Shown here: positions 1 through 6,264 of the stretch, one piece after another
Layout of the letters: the number at the start of each line of letters is the position of its first letter
Numbering within the stretch: position 1 is the stretch's first letter
Assembly (NCBI GenBank): GCA_041672385.1
Contig: JBAYZQ010000123.1
Span: forward strand, 1 to 7,197
Source: JBAYZQ01 sp041672385
Lineage (GTDB): Bacteria > Spirochaetota > Spirochaetia > Sphaerochaetales > Sphaerochaetaceae
Direction: 5' to 3'
DNA length: 7,197 nt
The notes under the pieces: model-generated
Database searches by the model: none
Told to the model about the DNA's origin: nothing
The model's input: the letters and a program-made list of their open reading frames with translations, nothing else
Program-made: the position numbers and the translations under genes

Positions 1-644
1 TTACTATTCAGGCAGGATGTGCCGTTCATACTGACGGAGAATCAAAATCAACCCATAATGGAATACATCGTTTCTTTATTGGCGAAAATGCAAAAGTCAC
101 CTATTACGAAAAACATTTTGGCGAGGGTTCTGATGCTCAAAGAATTATTTCTCCAGTAACAGAAATTACAATGGAAAAAGGTTCATCCTTTTTTATGGAT
201 TCTATTCAACTTGAAGGGGTTACTTTTACAGAAAGAACAACTAAAGCTATTGTAAAAGAAACCGCTAAATTTGAGGTTAATGAAAGAATTTTGACTACTG
301 GAACACAACAAGCCATTAGCAAATTTGATGTTGAAGTTATAGGGAAAGATGCCAGTGTAAATATAGTTTCAAGATCAGTTGCAAAAGATAATTCAAAACA
401 AACCCTAGAAAGTAAGATAACTGGAAGTTCTGCTTGTCATGGCCACAGTGAATGTGATGCAATACTAGAAGGAAACGGAATGGCAATTGCAATTCCTGCT
501 TTAATTGCAAACCATCCAGAAGCTAGCCTTGTTCATGAAGCAGCTATTGGAAGAATTTCCAAACAACAAATAGAAAAACTTCAAACTTTAGGGTTAAATG
601 AGAAAGAAGCCGAAGATTATATCATAAAAGGCTTTCTAAAATAA
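1..644 (+). CDS. SufB/SufD-family Fe-S cluster assembly scaffold, 5'-truncated by window edge
   Basis: Reading from base 3, an open frame runs into the window and gives the last 213 residues; the ATG at 171 is internal, because recognisable family sequence continues upstream of it. The fragment is the SufBD beta-helix core plus C-terminal tail: GCAVHTDGES near its start, then FFIGENAKVTYYEKHFGEG, the SACHGHSECDAIL segment, and the family ending LVHEAAIGRIS followed by an LxxLGLNEKEAEDYI helix. Family knowledge: SufB/SufD bind the SufC ATPase and form the scaffold on which Fe-S clusters are built in the cytoplasm. The ending resembles the short archaeal/anaerobe SufB-like proteins that pair with SufC alone, rather than proteobacterial SufB or SufD. 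SufC would be expected just upstream, outside the window. The family call is firm; the choice between SufB and SufD is not, so no symbol is given. Confidence 0.9.
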   Translation, partial: TIQAGCAVHTDGESKSTHNGIHRFFIGENAKVTYYEKHFGEGSDAQRIISPVTEITMEKGSSFFMDSIQLEGVTFTERTTKAIVKETAKFEVNERILTTGTQQAISKFDVEVIGKDASVNIVSRSVAKDNSKQTLESKITGSSACHGHSECDAILEGNGMAIAIPALIANHPEASLVHEAAIGRISKQQIEKLQTLGLNEKEAEDYIIKGFLK

Positions 645-650
645 GAAATA

Positions 651-1571
651 TTATTCAAACAACATATCCACTGCTTTTTTGTAGAAAAAAATAGTTTGTG
701 ACTTTTGAATCTTTTTAATCTGTTTTCGGTTTTCTGGAAAATTTGAATTCCAAAACTTCCAGTATTCTTTCATCTTAAACATGAGATTTCTATCACCTGA
801 AAGAAAATTAGAATAAGAAGAAAAAAGTTGATCATGAAAAATCTTAAACTCTCTCTTTTCAATTTTCTGCCCAGTTCTATACTCTCTTACTAATCCAGGG
901 TTAGTTACCAAACCCCTTCCAATCATTATTTTTTCTACTGTTGGAAAGTTTTTATTAAAAACCTTAATTTGCTCAACGTTAAAAAGATCTCCATTGTAAC
1001 AAATGCTGTTTTTACTTTTTTCAACTATTTCTGAAAAAACAGCTAAGTCAGGAGTATTTTTATAAAAATCTTCTCTTACCCTAGGATGTACAATAAGTTC
1101 TTTTAATGGATAATCATTGAAAATTTTCAAAAGGTCTCCCATTTCTTTTCCTGATGAAAAACCTATCCTTGTTTTAATCGAAATTTCAAGATTATCTTCT
1201 TTGAAAATATCATCTAAAAATTTTCTTAAAATTAAAGGAGTTTGCAACATTCCAGAACCTTTTCCTTTTGAAACAACCGTTGCAGAAGGACAGCCAAGAT
1301 TTAAATTAAACTCCTTGTATCCATATTCTTTTAAAGTTCTTGTAGTCTTTATAAAATCTGAACTATTAGAAGTTAAAATCTGTGGAATAAGATTAATTCC
1401 CTCATTGTGTTCCTTTAATATTTCTCTTTTATCTCTTGGCCCTAACAAACCTTTTTCATTTGCTGAAATAAAAGGAGTGTAATACTTATCAATTCCTTTG
1501 TAAAATTGAGAGTAAACTCCTCTAAAAATAAAATTTGTAACGCCTTCCATTGGAGCAAAATATATAATCAT
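651..1571 (-). CDS. tRNA-dihydrouridine synthase (Dus family)
   Basis: A 306-residue flavoenzyme that reduces specific uridines in the tRNA D-loop to dihydrouridine, using FMN and NADPH, in the cytoplasm. Visible Dus hallmarks in order: the FMN-binding start YFAPMEGVTN (residues 4-13), NLNLGCPSATVVSKGKGSGML (89-109) with the catalytic Cys94, SIKTRIGF (131-138) with the conserved Lys, VHPR (161-164) in place of the usual HxR segment, CYNGD (191-195) and MIGRG (216-220). The C-terminal helical tRNA-binding part is present and the length is normal. The ATG is preceded by AAGGAT six bases away, so the start is well supported. It is convergent with the SufB-like gene, 6 bp apart, and divergent from the permease. 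The sequence resembles the roughly 310-residue Dus variants of clostridia; which uridine position it modifies cannot be told from sequence. Confidence 0.93.
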   Translation of the reverse strand: MIIYFAPMEGVTNFIFRGVYSQFYKGIDKYYTPFISANEKGLLGPRDKREILKEHNEGINLIPQILTSNSSDFIKTTRTLKEYGYKEFNLNLGCPSATVVSKGKGSGMLQTPLILRKFLDDIFKEDNLEISIKTRIGFSSGKEMGDLLKIFNDYPLKELIVHPRVREDFYKNTPDLAVFSEIVEKSKNSICYNGDLFNVEQIKVFNKNFPTVEKIMIGRGLVTNPGLVREYRTGQKIEKREFKIFHDQLFSSYSNFLSGDRNLMFKMKEYWKFWNSNFPENRKQIKKIQKSQTIFFYKKAVDMLFE

Positions 1572-1588
1572 AGTTTATCCTTAATATT

Positions 1589-1617
1589 ATTTAACATTAT
1601 TTAGTATTTTTTGTCCA
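1589..1617 (-). promoter_or_regulatory. weak candidate promoter for the dihydrouridine synthase gene
   Basis: On the minus strand, TGGACA (1612-1617; 5 of 6 match to TTGACA) is followed after 17 bp by TTAAAT (1589-1594; 4 of 6 match to TATAAT). The start point would fall shortly before the AAGGAT ribosome binding site. In such AT-rich spacer DNA a match of this quality can arise by chance. Confidence 0.3.
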
Positions 1618-1623
1618 AGTTTA

Positions 1624-1652
1624 TTGTTAATAAAAAGCTTTTTTGATAATAT
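1624..1652 (+). promoter_or_regulatory. weak candidate promoter for the permease-thioesterase pair
   Basis: TTGTTA (1624-1629) and TAATAT (1647-1652) are separated by 17 bp, each matching 4 of 6 consensus bases. An alternative -10 is GATAAT (1645-1650) with a short 15-bp spacer. The promoter must lie in this 102-bp divergent spacer unless transcription enters from elsewhere, but the exact boxes are uncertain. The 12-bp palindrome AAAAAGCTTTTT (1632-1643) sits between the boxes. Confidence 0.3.
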
Positions 1653-1673
1653 TTCTTAAAAAAGAAGGAAATT

Positions 1674-3026
1674 ATGGAAAAAACCAAACTAAAAACAAAG
1701 TATGGATTTCTTACTGTAGTTACAATGGTAATTGGAATAGTAATTGGAAGTGGCGTGTTCTTCAAAGCTGAGAAAATCCTTTCTGCAACAGGTGGGGATT
1801 TAACATTAGGAATCGTTGCTTGGATTCTTGGCGGATTGGTAATGATAGTTTGTAGCTTTGTATTTTCTACACTTGCAGCAAAATATTCAAAAGTTAATGG
1901 CCTTATCGACTACTGCGAAGCTGAAGTTTCACCAAAATATGGGTATTTTGTTGGTTGGTTTTTAGCAAATATTTATTATCCTGCAATGACAAGTGTCCTT
2001 GCTTGGGTTTCAGCTCGTTATACATTTGTTCTATTTGGATCAACTGATATTACTGGTGGTGGATGTCTAGCTCTAGCTTGTTTCTTTCTAGTGGCAATAT
2101 ATGCTCTTAATACACTTTCACCAATAGCAGCTGGAAAATTTCAAATTTCAACTACTTTTATAAAGCTTATTCCTTTAATCCTAATGGGAGTAGTTGGAAT
2201 AATTGCAGGACTTTTCAATGGAATTTTAGTAGAAAACTTTAGATTGGTTGTTGTTTCACAAACAGTAAGAAATCCTCTTTTTACTGCAGTAGTCGCAACT
2301 GCATTTGCCTATGAAGGCTGGATTATCGCAACAAGTATTAATGCCGAACTCAAAGATTCAAAGAAAAATTTACCAAAAGCTCTTGTAGTAGGAACTTTTA
2401 TAATTATGGTTATTTACATTCTTTATTACATAGGCTTAGCTGGAGCAGTTCAAAAAGTTAACCTTATGCAAAGTGGAGAAGCTGGAGCAAAACTTGCTTT
2501 TGTAAATATATTTTCTTCTTTTGCAGGAACACTTTTATTCGTGTTCATCATTATATCCTGCCTTGGAACTACAAACGGCCTTATGATGGGAGTTACACGA
2601 AGTTATTATGCATTCGCTGTAAGAGGTTATGGCCCAACACCAAAGAAATTTTCTGATCTTGATGAATCAACAAACATGTCTGCCAATTCAGCAATAATGG
2701 GTGTCTTTACAAGTGCTTTCTGGTTACTCTATTTCTACGGTGCAAATCTGACCGCTCCTTGGTTTGGACCTTTTAGTTTTGACAGTTCTGAACTTCCAAT
2801 AATTACAATTTACGCACTTTACATTCCAGTATTCATAAATATTATTAGAAAAGAAAAAGATTTCTCCTCTTTTAAACGGTTTATTATGCCAATTCTTGGA
2901 ATTATTGCATCCACATTTATGCTAATTGCAACAATCTATGCACATGGAATATCTGTACTGTTTTATTTTATTATTTTTGCTGTAATAATGGTAATAGGAA
3001 TACTTGTAAACAAAAAGAGGGACTAG
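1674..3026 (+). CDS. APC-superfamily amino acid permease (LAT/SteT-like)
   Basis: A 450-residue integral membrane transporter with about 12 hydrophobic segments, as is usual for the amino acid-polyamine-organocation family. TM1 carries the substrate-binding glycine motif GIVIGSGVFFK (residues 21-31). TM6 carries AFAYEGWII (210-218), followed by the cytoplasmic signature NAELKDSKKNLPKAL (223-237), typical of SteT/YfnA/LAT-type members. It likely exchanges or imports neutral amino acids; the substrate cannot be fixed from sequence. The start is supported by GAAGGAA just upstream of the ATG. The thioesterase gene begins one base after the stop, so the two are almost certainly co-transcribed, and the AGAGGG ribosome binding site of the second gene lies inside the last codons of this one. 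No truncation or frameshift is seen. Confidence 0.92.
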   Translation: MEKTKLKTKYGFLTVVTMVIGIVIGSGVFFKAEKILSATGGDLTLGIVAWILGGLVMIVCSFVFSTLAAKYSKVNGLIDYCEAEVSPKYGYFVGWFLANIYYPAMTSVLAWVSARYTFVLFGSTDITGGGCLALACFFLVAIYALNTLSPIAAGKFQISTTFIKLIPLILMGVVGIIAGLFNGILVENFRLVVVSQTVRNPLFTAVVATAFAYEGWIIATSINAELKDSKKNLPKALVVGTFIIMVIYILYYIGLAGAVQKVNLMQSGEAGAKLAFVNIFSSFAGTLLFVFIIISCLGTTNGLMMGVTRSYYAFAVRGYGPTPKKFSDLDESTNMSANSAIMGVFTSAFWLLYFYGANLTAPWFGPFSFDSSELPIITIYALYIPVFINIIRKEKDFSSFKRFIMPILGIIASTFMLIATIYAHGISVLFYFIIFAVIMVIGILVNKKRD

Positions 3027-3027
3027 C

Positions 3028-3468
3028 ATGAAGGTCGCGCCTTACATCAGAAAAACGAACTATTATGAAACAGATCAAATGGGGATAATTCACCATGCAA
3101 ATTATTTACACTATTTTGAAGAAGCTCGTGTAGATTTTGTGGAAAAAATTGGTTATCCCTATGAGAAATCATGCAAGCTAGGAATTGAATTCGGATTGCT
3201 TAGTGTAAACTGTGAATATAAGAAAATGGTTCGTTTTGGCGATGTAATTGAAATTCATTCTTCAATTAGTCAAATTTCTGGGGCAAGAATGACTGTTAAT
3301 TACAAAATCCTTGACCACAACTCAGGGGAATTAATGGCAACCGGAAATTCAAGCCATTTTTACTATGACATTAAAAACAAGAAAACAATCAATCTAAGAA
3401 AAGATGTTCCAGATCTTTACGCGCTTTTAAAAAGTTATCAAGAACCTAATCTGGAAGAAGAAGGCTAG
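3028..3468 (+). CDS. acyl-CoA thioesterase, hot-dog fold (4HBT/YbgC-like)
   Basis: A 146-residue cytoplasmic single hot-dog-domain protein. Near the N-terminus it carries YYETDQMGIIHHANYLHYFEEAR (residues 12-34 in family register), the classical 4-hydroxybenzoyl-CoA thioesterase/YbgC signature. Asp16 is in the catalytic position, followed by the conserved MGIIHHANY loop and the hot-dog helix. The later VRFGDVIEI stretch is the usual central strand motif. It should hydrolyse an acyl-CoA or acyl-ACP thioester; the acyl group is unknown. The ATG is preceded by AGAGGG with six bases between, and only one base separates it from the permease stop, implying coupled expression. The tail is acidic (EPNLEEEG). 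Its last 23 bp overlap the 3' end of the opposing kinase-like gene. Confidence 0.9.
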   Translation: MKVAPYIRKTNYYETDQMGIIHHANYLHYFEEARVDFVEKIGYPYEKSCKLGIEFGLLSVNCEYKKMVRFGDVIEIHSSISQISGARMTVNYKILDHNSGELMATGNSSHFYYDIKNKKTINLRKDVPDLYALLKSYQEPNLEEEG

Positions 3469-4123
3469 CACCTTCATTCTTTATATAACATAATATTAAT
3501 TCAACAGCTCCATCTATTCCGACAGAACTTGCATTAATTGAAAGGTCATAGTTTCTACTATCACCCCATCTTTCATGGGTATAGTATTCATAATACCTAG
3601 ACCTTTCTTTATCAATATATTTAGCTAACTTTTCCATTTCTTTATAAGAAAGTTCTTTTTTCCCTTTTTCACATTCTTCTTTCTGAAGTGCAAGTTTTCT
3701 GTTAATACGATCTTCTAAATTAGCACAAATAAAGACATTTACAAGATCTGGATTATCAGAAAGAACATATCCAGCACATCGGCCAACAATCACACAACCT
3801 TTATCATCAGCTATTTGTTTTATACAATTAGATTGATCAATAAAGATTTGATCATTTGTAGAAAGCTGATAAAAAGAAGGAAAAATATCTACAGAAGACC
3901 TCATAACAGACCCAAAGAGAGGAACAGAAGAGGAAGAAAGAAAACTTGGCCTTTTTTCCTCAAAATTTTCAAGGTTCTTTTCTGAGAAACGACTTTGTTC
4001 TGCTGTAAGATGCAACAGTTCTTTATCATAAAACTTAATCCCCAGCCTTTTAGCCACACGTACACCGATTTCTCGGCCTCCACTGCCAAATTCTCGTCCG
4101 ATTGCAATAATCTTGTTTCCCAT
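3446..4123 (-). CDS. cytidylate-kinase-like P-loop protein (AAK6/CMK-like family)
   Basis: A 225-residue P-loop protein of the cytidylate-kinase-like family common in anaerobes. The modified Walker A region is IAIGREFGSGGREIG (residues 6-20), unlike the GxxxxGKGT loop of true Cmk. VIVGRCAGYVL (111-121) is the second nucleotide-binding strand. The C-terminal DKERSRYYEYYTHERWGD (171-188), then NYDLSINAS, is the family lid and base-binding part. Family knowledge supports nucleotide binding and possible phosphotransfer, but the physiological substrate is not established, so I give no cmk symbol. The start has AAGGAG six bases upstream. It is the third gene of a probable hydrolase-flavin reductase-kinase unit (42-bp gap) and also has its own candidate promoter. 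Its last 23 bp overlap the thioesterase gene. Confidence 0.88.
   Translation of the reverse strand: MGNKIIAIGREFGSGGREIGVRVAKRLGIKFYDKELLHLTAEQSRFSEKNLENFEEKRPSFLSSSSVPLFGSVMRSSVDIFPSFYQLSTNDQIFIDQSNCIKQIADDKGCVIVGRCAGYVLSDNPDLVNVFICANLEDRINRKLALQKEECEKGKKELSYKEMEKLAKYIDKERSRYYEYYTHERWGDSRNYDLSINASSVGIDGAVELILCYIKNEGASLLLPD
3455..3481. terminator. candidate terminator hairpin shared by two convergent genes
   Basis: AAGAAGAAGG (3455-3464) pairs with CCTTC-A-TTCTT (3471-3481) around a six-base loop. It forms a 10-bp stem with one bulged A at 3476. It lies mostly inside the overlap of the thioesterase and kinase-like genes and spans the thioesterase stop. On the plus strand it runs into TTATATAA, a poor U-tract; on the minus strand there is no T-run. 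The stem is perfect except for the bulge but only moderately GC-rich, so intrinsic termination is plausible rather than sure. Confidence 0.4.
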
Positions 4124-4149
4124 AATCAGCTCCTTGGTTCTATAGTTAT

Positions 4150-4179
4150 ATTATACAGTTAAACATTAAAGCAAATCAA
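4150..4179 (-). promoter_or_regulatory. candidate internal promoter for the kinase-like gene
   Basis: On the minus strand, TTGATT (4174-4179) lies 18 bp before a perfect TATAAT (4150-4155). The start point would fall near 4143, about 20 bases before the kinase ATG and just ahead of its AAGGAG site. The -35 box overlaps the last codons of the flavin reductase gene. The kinase could therefore be expressed both from the upstream operon and by itself. Confidence 0.5.
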
Positions 4180-4654
4180 TCTTTGAAAAATCAATTTTAC
4201 CGTCTTCTTTAAGAACTGCTGGATCGGCATTAACATATTCTATCTTACAAACAAACATCTCATGAGAACCAGTCATAATTGAATCAACAATTGTACATTC
4301 AATATTCACTGGGCAATCTGAAAGAATCGGAGCAGGAATCTTCTTTGCAGGAGCAGTCTTAATATTTCCTTTTACCAGCTTGTCTTCATCTCTTCTACTA
4401 ACACTTCCAAGATAATTAAATTCTTTCTTATAGCTCTTAGGAACTAAATTAACCACTAAACAACCTGATTCCTTTATCATAGGATAACTTGCTCTTGATG
4501 GTACAATTCCAACCATTAACATTGGTGGGTCATAGGAACAATTCCCACAATAAGCCACCGCGAGCGCATTTTCATTTCCCTTTTTGTCTCTGCAAGAAAC
4601 CAGAATAAGTGGTTTAGGTGCAAAAGCATTGTTTTTACTAGCTTCAACTTTCAT
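4166..4654 (-). CDS. flavin reductase-like FMN-binding split-barrel protein, short C-terminus
   Basis: A 162-residue protein of the flavin-reductase-like domain family, which binds FMN in a split beta-barrel and reduces flavin with NAD(P)H or passes electrons on. The family pattern is clear: PKPLILVSCRDKKGNENA (residues 13-30), YDPPMLMVGIVPSRASYPMI (41-60), LVVNLVP (66-72), then CPVNIEC (114-120) and GSHEMFVCKIEYV (129-141). The reading frame stops at KIDFSKIDLL. Related proteins usually go on for about 20 residues with a Y-x-HGEY-type tail, which is missing here; the downstream bases do not encode it in another frame. The start is fixed by GGAGG at 4661-4665, six bases before the ATG. It lies 12 bp after the metallo-hydrolase stop, so the pair is likely co-translated. 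Confidence 0.88.
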   Translation of the reverse strand: MKVEASKNNAFAPKPLILVSCRDKKGNENALAVAYCGNCSYDPPMLMVGIVPSRASYPMIKESGCLVVNLVPKSYKKEFNYLGSVSRRDEDKLVKGNIKTAPAKKIPAPILSDCPVNIECTIVDSIMTGSHEMFVCKIEYVNADPAVLKEDGKIDFSKIDLL

Positions 4655-4666
4655 AATTTTCCTCCA

Positions 4667-5494
4667 TTATAATTCTAGGATTGTTGAACATCCCAAATAG
4701 TTTACTTTTGACTTAAGTCTATCTTTTAACTTTCCATACCCAATTAATCCAGTGCAATGGCCAGTAAAATATTCTGTAGGTCTTTGCTTCAAAAAATTAG
4801 CGACACCATCAATAAGAGAGTCACTCTCACAGGTTCCTCTAGATGGACTAGATAGATGGAACCCACCCAAAACAGCTGTTAGAGGTCCATCACAATACTG
4901 TTCTGCCTGTCTTATGATATTTACTATACCACGGTGAGCACAGCCTGTTATAAGGACTTTTTTTTCATTCTCTTTGATAAGTAAATTCTGCTCGTGAAGA
5001 AAATCATCTTTGACAAAATTTCCTTTATCATCTTTCTTTAAAAGACTATTATTTGAAACAGAAACCAAATCAGAGGAAGAAATTTTATTAATAAGCTTAA
5101 AGTTGTCAGAAATATCAAAATCACCATCAAGACAAACAAACCTCTTTAAATCAAGGTTTTTGCTATCTATTCCAACAGCTTTTATTCCTTTTTCTCCTTT
5201 GTCCGAGTAATAGGGTTTAAAGGCAGATTTTTGAATATAAACAACTGCTTTTTTATTTAGTTCAAGAAAAGCTTTTAATCCACCTGTATGATCATAATGC
5301 CCATGAGAAATTACCAAGAAATCAACATTTTTAAGATCAATTCCCATTTTTTGAGCATTTTCAATGAAAGCAGAACTTTGTCCTGTATCAAAAAGAATTT
5401 TTTTACCTAAACTTTCAATGTAAAGGCTTAATCCATGTTCAGTCTTAAACTTTTCATCTTTAGAAAGGTTTTCCATAAGTACACTTATTTCCAT
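4667..5494 (-). CDS. metallo-beta-lactamase-fold hydrolase (dihydropterin synthase-like family)
   Basis: A 275-residue metallo-hydrolase. Metal ligands seen: SHGHYDH (residues 63-69), GCAHRG (184-189), GGFHL (210-214) and a C-terminal GHCTG (245-249). This ligand set is typical of the MBL subfamily annotated as 7,8-dihydropterin-6-yl-methyl-4-(beta-D-ribofuranosyl)aminobenzene 5'-phosphate synthase in archaea; in bacteria its substrate is generally unknown. I start at the ATG at 5494 because MEISVLMENLS followed by EHGLSLYIE is the conserved N-terminus. An upstream TTG at 5560 would add 22 non-conserved residues that run through a good promoter. No ribosome binding site precedes the chosen ATG. 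An alternative ATG six codons further in (5476) would cut into the first conserved strand. It is first in a probable three-gene unit. Confidence 0.9.
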   Translation of the reverse strand: MEISVLMENLSKDEKFKTEHGLSLYIESLGKKILFDTGQSSAFIENAQKMGIDLKNVDFLVISHGHYDHTGGLKAFLELNKKAVVYIQKSAFKPYYSDKGEKGIKAVGIDSKNLDLKRFVCLDGDFDISDNFKLINKISSSDLVSVSNNSLLKKDDKGNFVKDDFLHEQNLLIKENEKKVLITGCAHRGIVNIIRQAEQYCDGPLTAVLGGFHLSSPSRGTCESDSLIDGVANFLKQRPTEYFTGHCTGLIGYGKLKDRLKSKVNYLGCSTILEL

Positions 5495-5501
5495 ATGTTT
5501 A

Positions 5502-5530
5502 ATTTTAGAACAATATCCAAAACAAGTCAA
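5502..5530 (-). promoter_or_regulatory. sigma-70-type promoter giving a probable leaderless hydrolase mRNA
   Basis: On the minus strand, TTGACT (5525-5530) and TAAAAT (5502-5507) each match 5 of 6 consensus bases and are separated by exactly 17 bp. Only TAAACAT lies between the -10 box and the ATG of the metallo-hydrolase. Transcription starting 7 bases past the -10 box would begin at or one base before the ATG. The absence of any ribosome binding site before that ATG fits this reading. Confidence 0.6.
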
Positions 5531-5636
5531 AGCCTTTAGACTCCAGTAAAATTCAACCAAACATGTCCATTTCCTGAACCTTCACATAAATATTTCGCTA
5601 TATTAAGTAATAAAATGAAACCTTTCTATTTAATCT

Positions 5637-6248
5637 TTATTTATTTTTCTTTTTTGCTTTCTCTTCTTTTTTCTCTTCTTTTTTTTCTTTTTCTTTTTCT
5701 TCCTCTTCAGCCTTCTTTTCTTCTTCTTTTGCTATCAAAGCATTTTTTAAGACCAATTCACAAACTATTTTTTGAACATAACTCGAAATAGCAAGATCAA
5801 GAATAAGAAAATTAATATCCTTATCATCAACTTGGGTTAACTTCTTTTGAACAGCTTCGGTTTCTTTATTTAGAATACTTTCAAATTTAACATAAATATT
5901 ATCATACAAAGCTTCACGTTTTTCCTGAGGGACCTCTTCTTTACCGAAAAGTACCATTAAAGACGATATTTCCTTTACAGAAAGAATCTGCTTTAATCTA
6001 CTTATTATCGTTAACAAGGCAACATGTTGCTTTGAATATTTCTTTCCCTTAGCTCTTGGAAGGAGACCTTCTTTTATATAATTATTGACCATAGCACTTG
6101 TTAACTTCTCTTCTTTGGCAAGGAAAATTGAATTTTGACTTAGAATTTCAAGCACTTGATCCATATAAAGACTCAAAGACGGAAAAGAACTCAAATCACT
6201 TATTCTCAAATCTTCAGTTTTTTTTATAAGTTCCATTTTATCCAACAT
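5637..6248 (-). CDS. DUF1836 transcriptional regulator with Lys/Glu-rich tail
   Basis: A 203-residue protein of the DUF1836 family, predicted DNA-binding proteins with a MerR-like helix-turn-helix. The core shows LTSAMVNNYIKEGLLP (residues 49-64), then KKYSKQHVALLTIISRLKQ (69-87) and LSVKEI, the family winged-HTH pattern. A second conserved alpha-helical part follows (about 110-172). The last 30 residues (174-203) are almost only E and K, a charged, probably disordered or single-helix tail. I choose the ATG at 6248 because GAGGTG lies just before it and a promoter lies just upstream; the longer ATG at 6293 falls inside that promoter and has no conserved sequence. It is cytoplasmic, divergent from the SGNH hydrolase, and on the same strand as the downstream hydrolase operon. 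Its targets are unknown; the SGNH operator is a candidate. Confidence 0.85.
   Translation of the reverse strand: MLDKMELIKKTEDLRISDLSSFPSLSLYMDQVLEILSQNSIFLAKEEKLTSAMVNNYIKEGLLPRAKGKKYSKQHVALLTIISRLKQILSVKEISSLMVLFGKEEVPQEKREALYDNIYVKFESILNKETEAVQKKLTQVDDKDINFLILDLAISSYVQKIVCELVLKNALIAKEEEKKAEEEEKEKEKKEEKKEEKAKKKNK
5657..5708. repeat. 52-nt uninterrupted pyrimidine tract (purine on coding strand)
   Basis: The plus strand has 52 consecutive C/T bases, corresponding to the AAG/AAA/GAA/GAG codons of the regulator's Lys/Glu tail. Runs such as TTTTTTTT occur within it, so it is prone to replication slippage and length change. It lies at the very 3' end of the gene, where in-frame length changes would alter only the tail. 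Confidence 0.85.
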
Positions 6249-6252
6249 AAAA

Positions 6253-6258
6253 CACCTC
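6253..6258 (-). promoter_or_regulatory. ribosome binding site fixing the DUF1836 start
   Basis: GAGGTG on the minus strand ends four bases before the ATG at 6248 (six bases counted from GAGG). The ATG at 6293 has no comparable site. This decides for the 203-residue product over the 218-residue one. Confidence 0.75.
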
Positions 6259-6264
6259 AAGGAG

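Noticed and set aside
632..692. Possible hairpins between the SufB-like and dihydrouridine synthase genes (TTTCT/AGAAA, TTTTTT/AAAAAA)
   Set aside because: Stems are short and almost purely A/T, as expected by chance here; no convincing bidirectional terminator.
1117..1482. 121-codon open frame on the plus strand inside the dihydrouridine synthase gene
   Set aside because: It is the antisense shadow of a clear Dus protein; its own translation has no recognisable domain and no good ribosome binding site supports it.
1632..1643. Palindrome AAAAAGCTTTTT in the permease promoter region
   Set aside because: Low-complexity A/T arms with no loop cannot be distinguished from chance, so it is not called as a separate site.
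3901..4107. 68-codon minus-strand open frame inside the kinase-like gene
   Set aside because: Same strand but another frame within the strongly conserved P-loop region of the real gene; no family resemblance.
4752..5210. Two plus-strand open frames (61 and 66 codons) opposite the metallo-hydrolase gene
   Set aside because: Both are antisense to conserved metal-binding or core segments of the hydrolase and show no domain features.
5495..5560. 22-residue N-terminal extension of the metallo-hydrolase from a TTG
   Set aside because: The added residues are not family-like, the start is a rare codon, and the stretch contains a well-formed promoter immediately before the conserved ATG.
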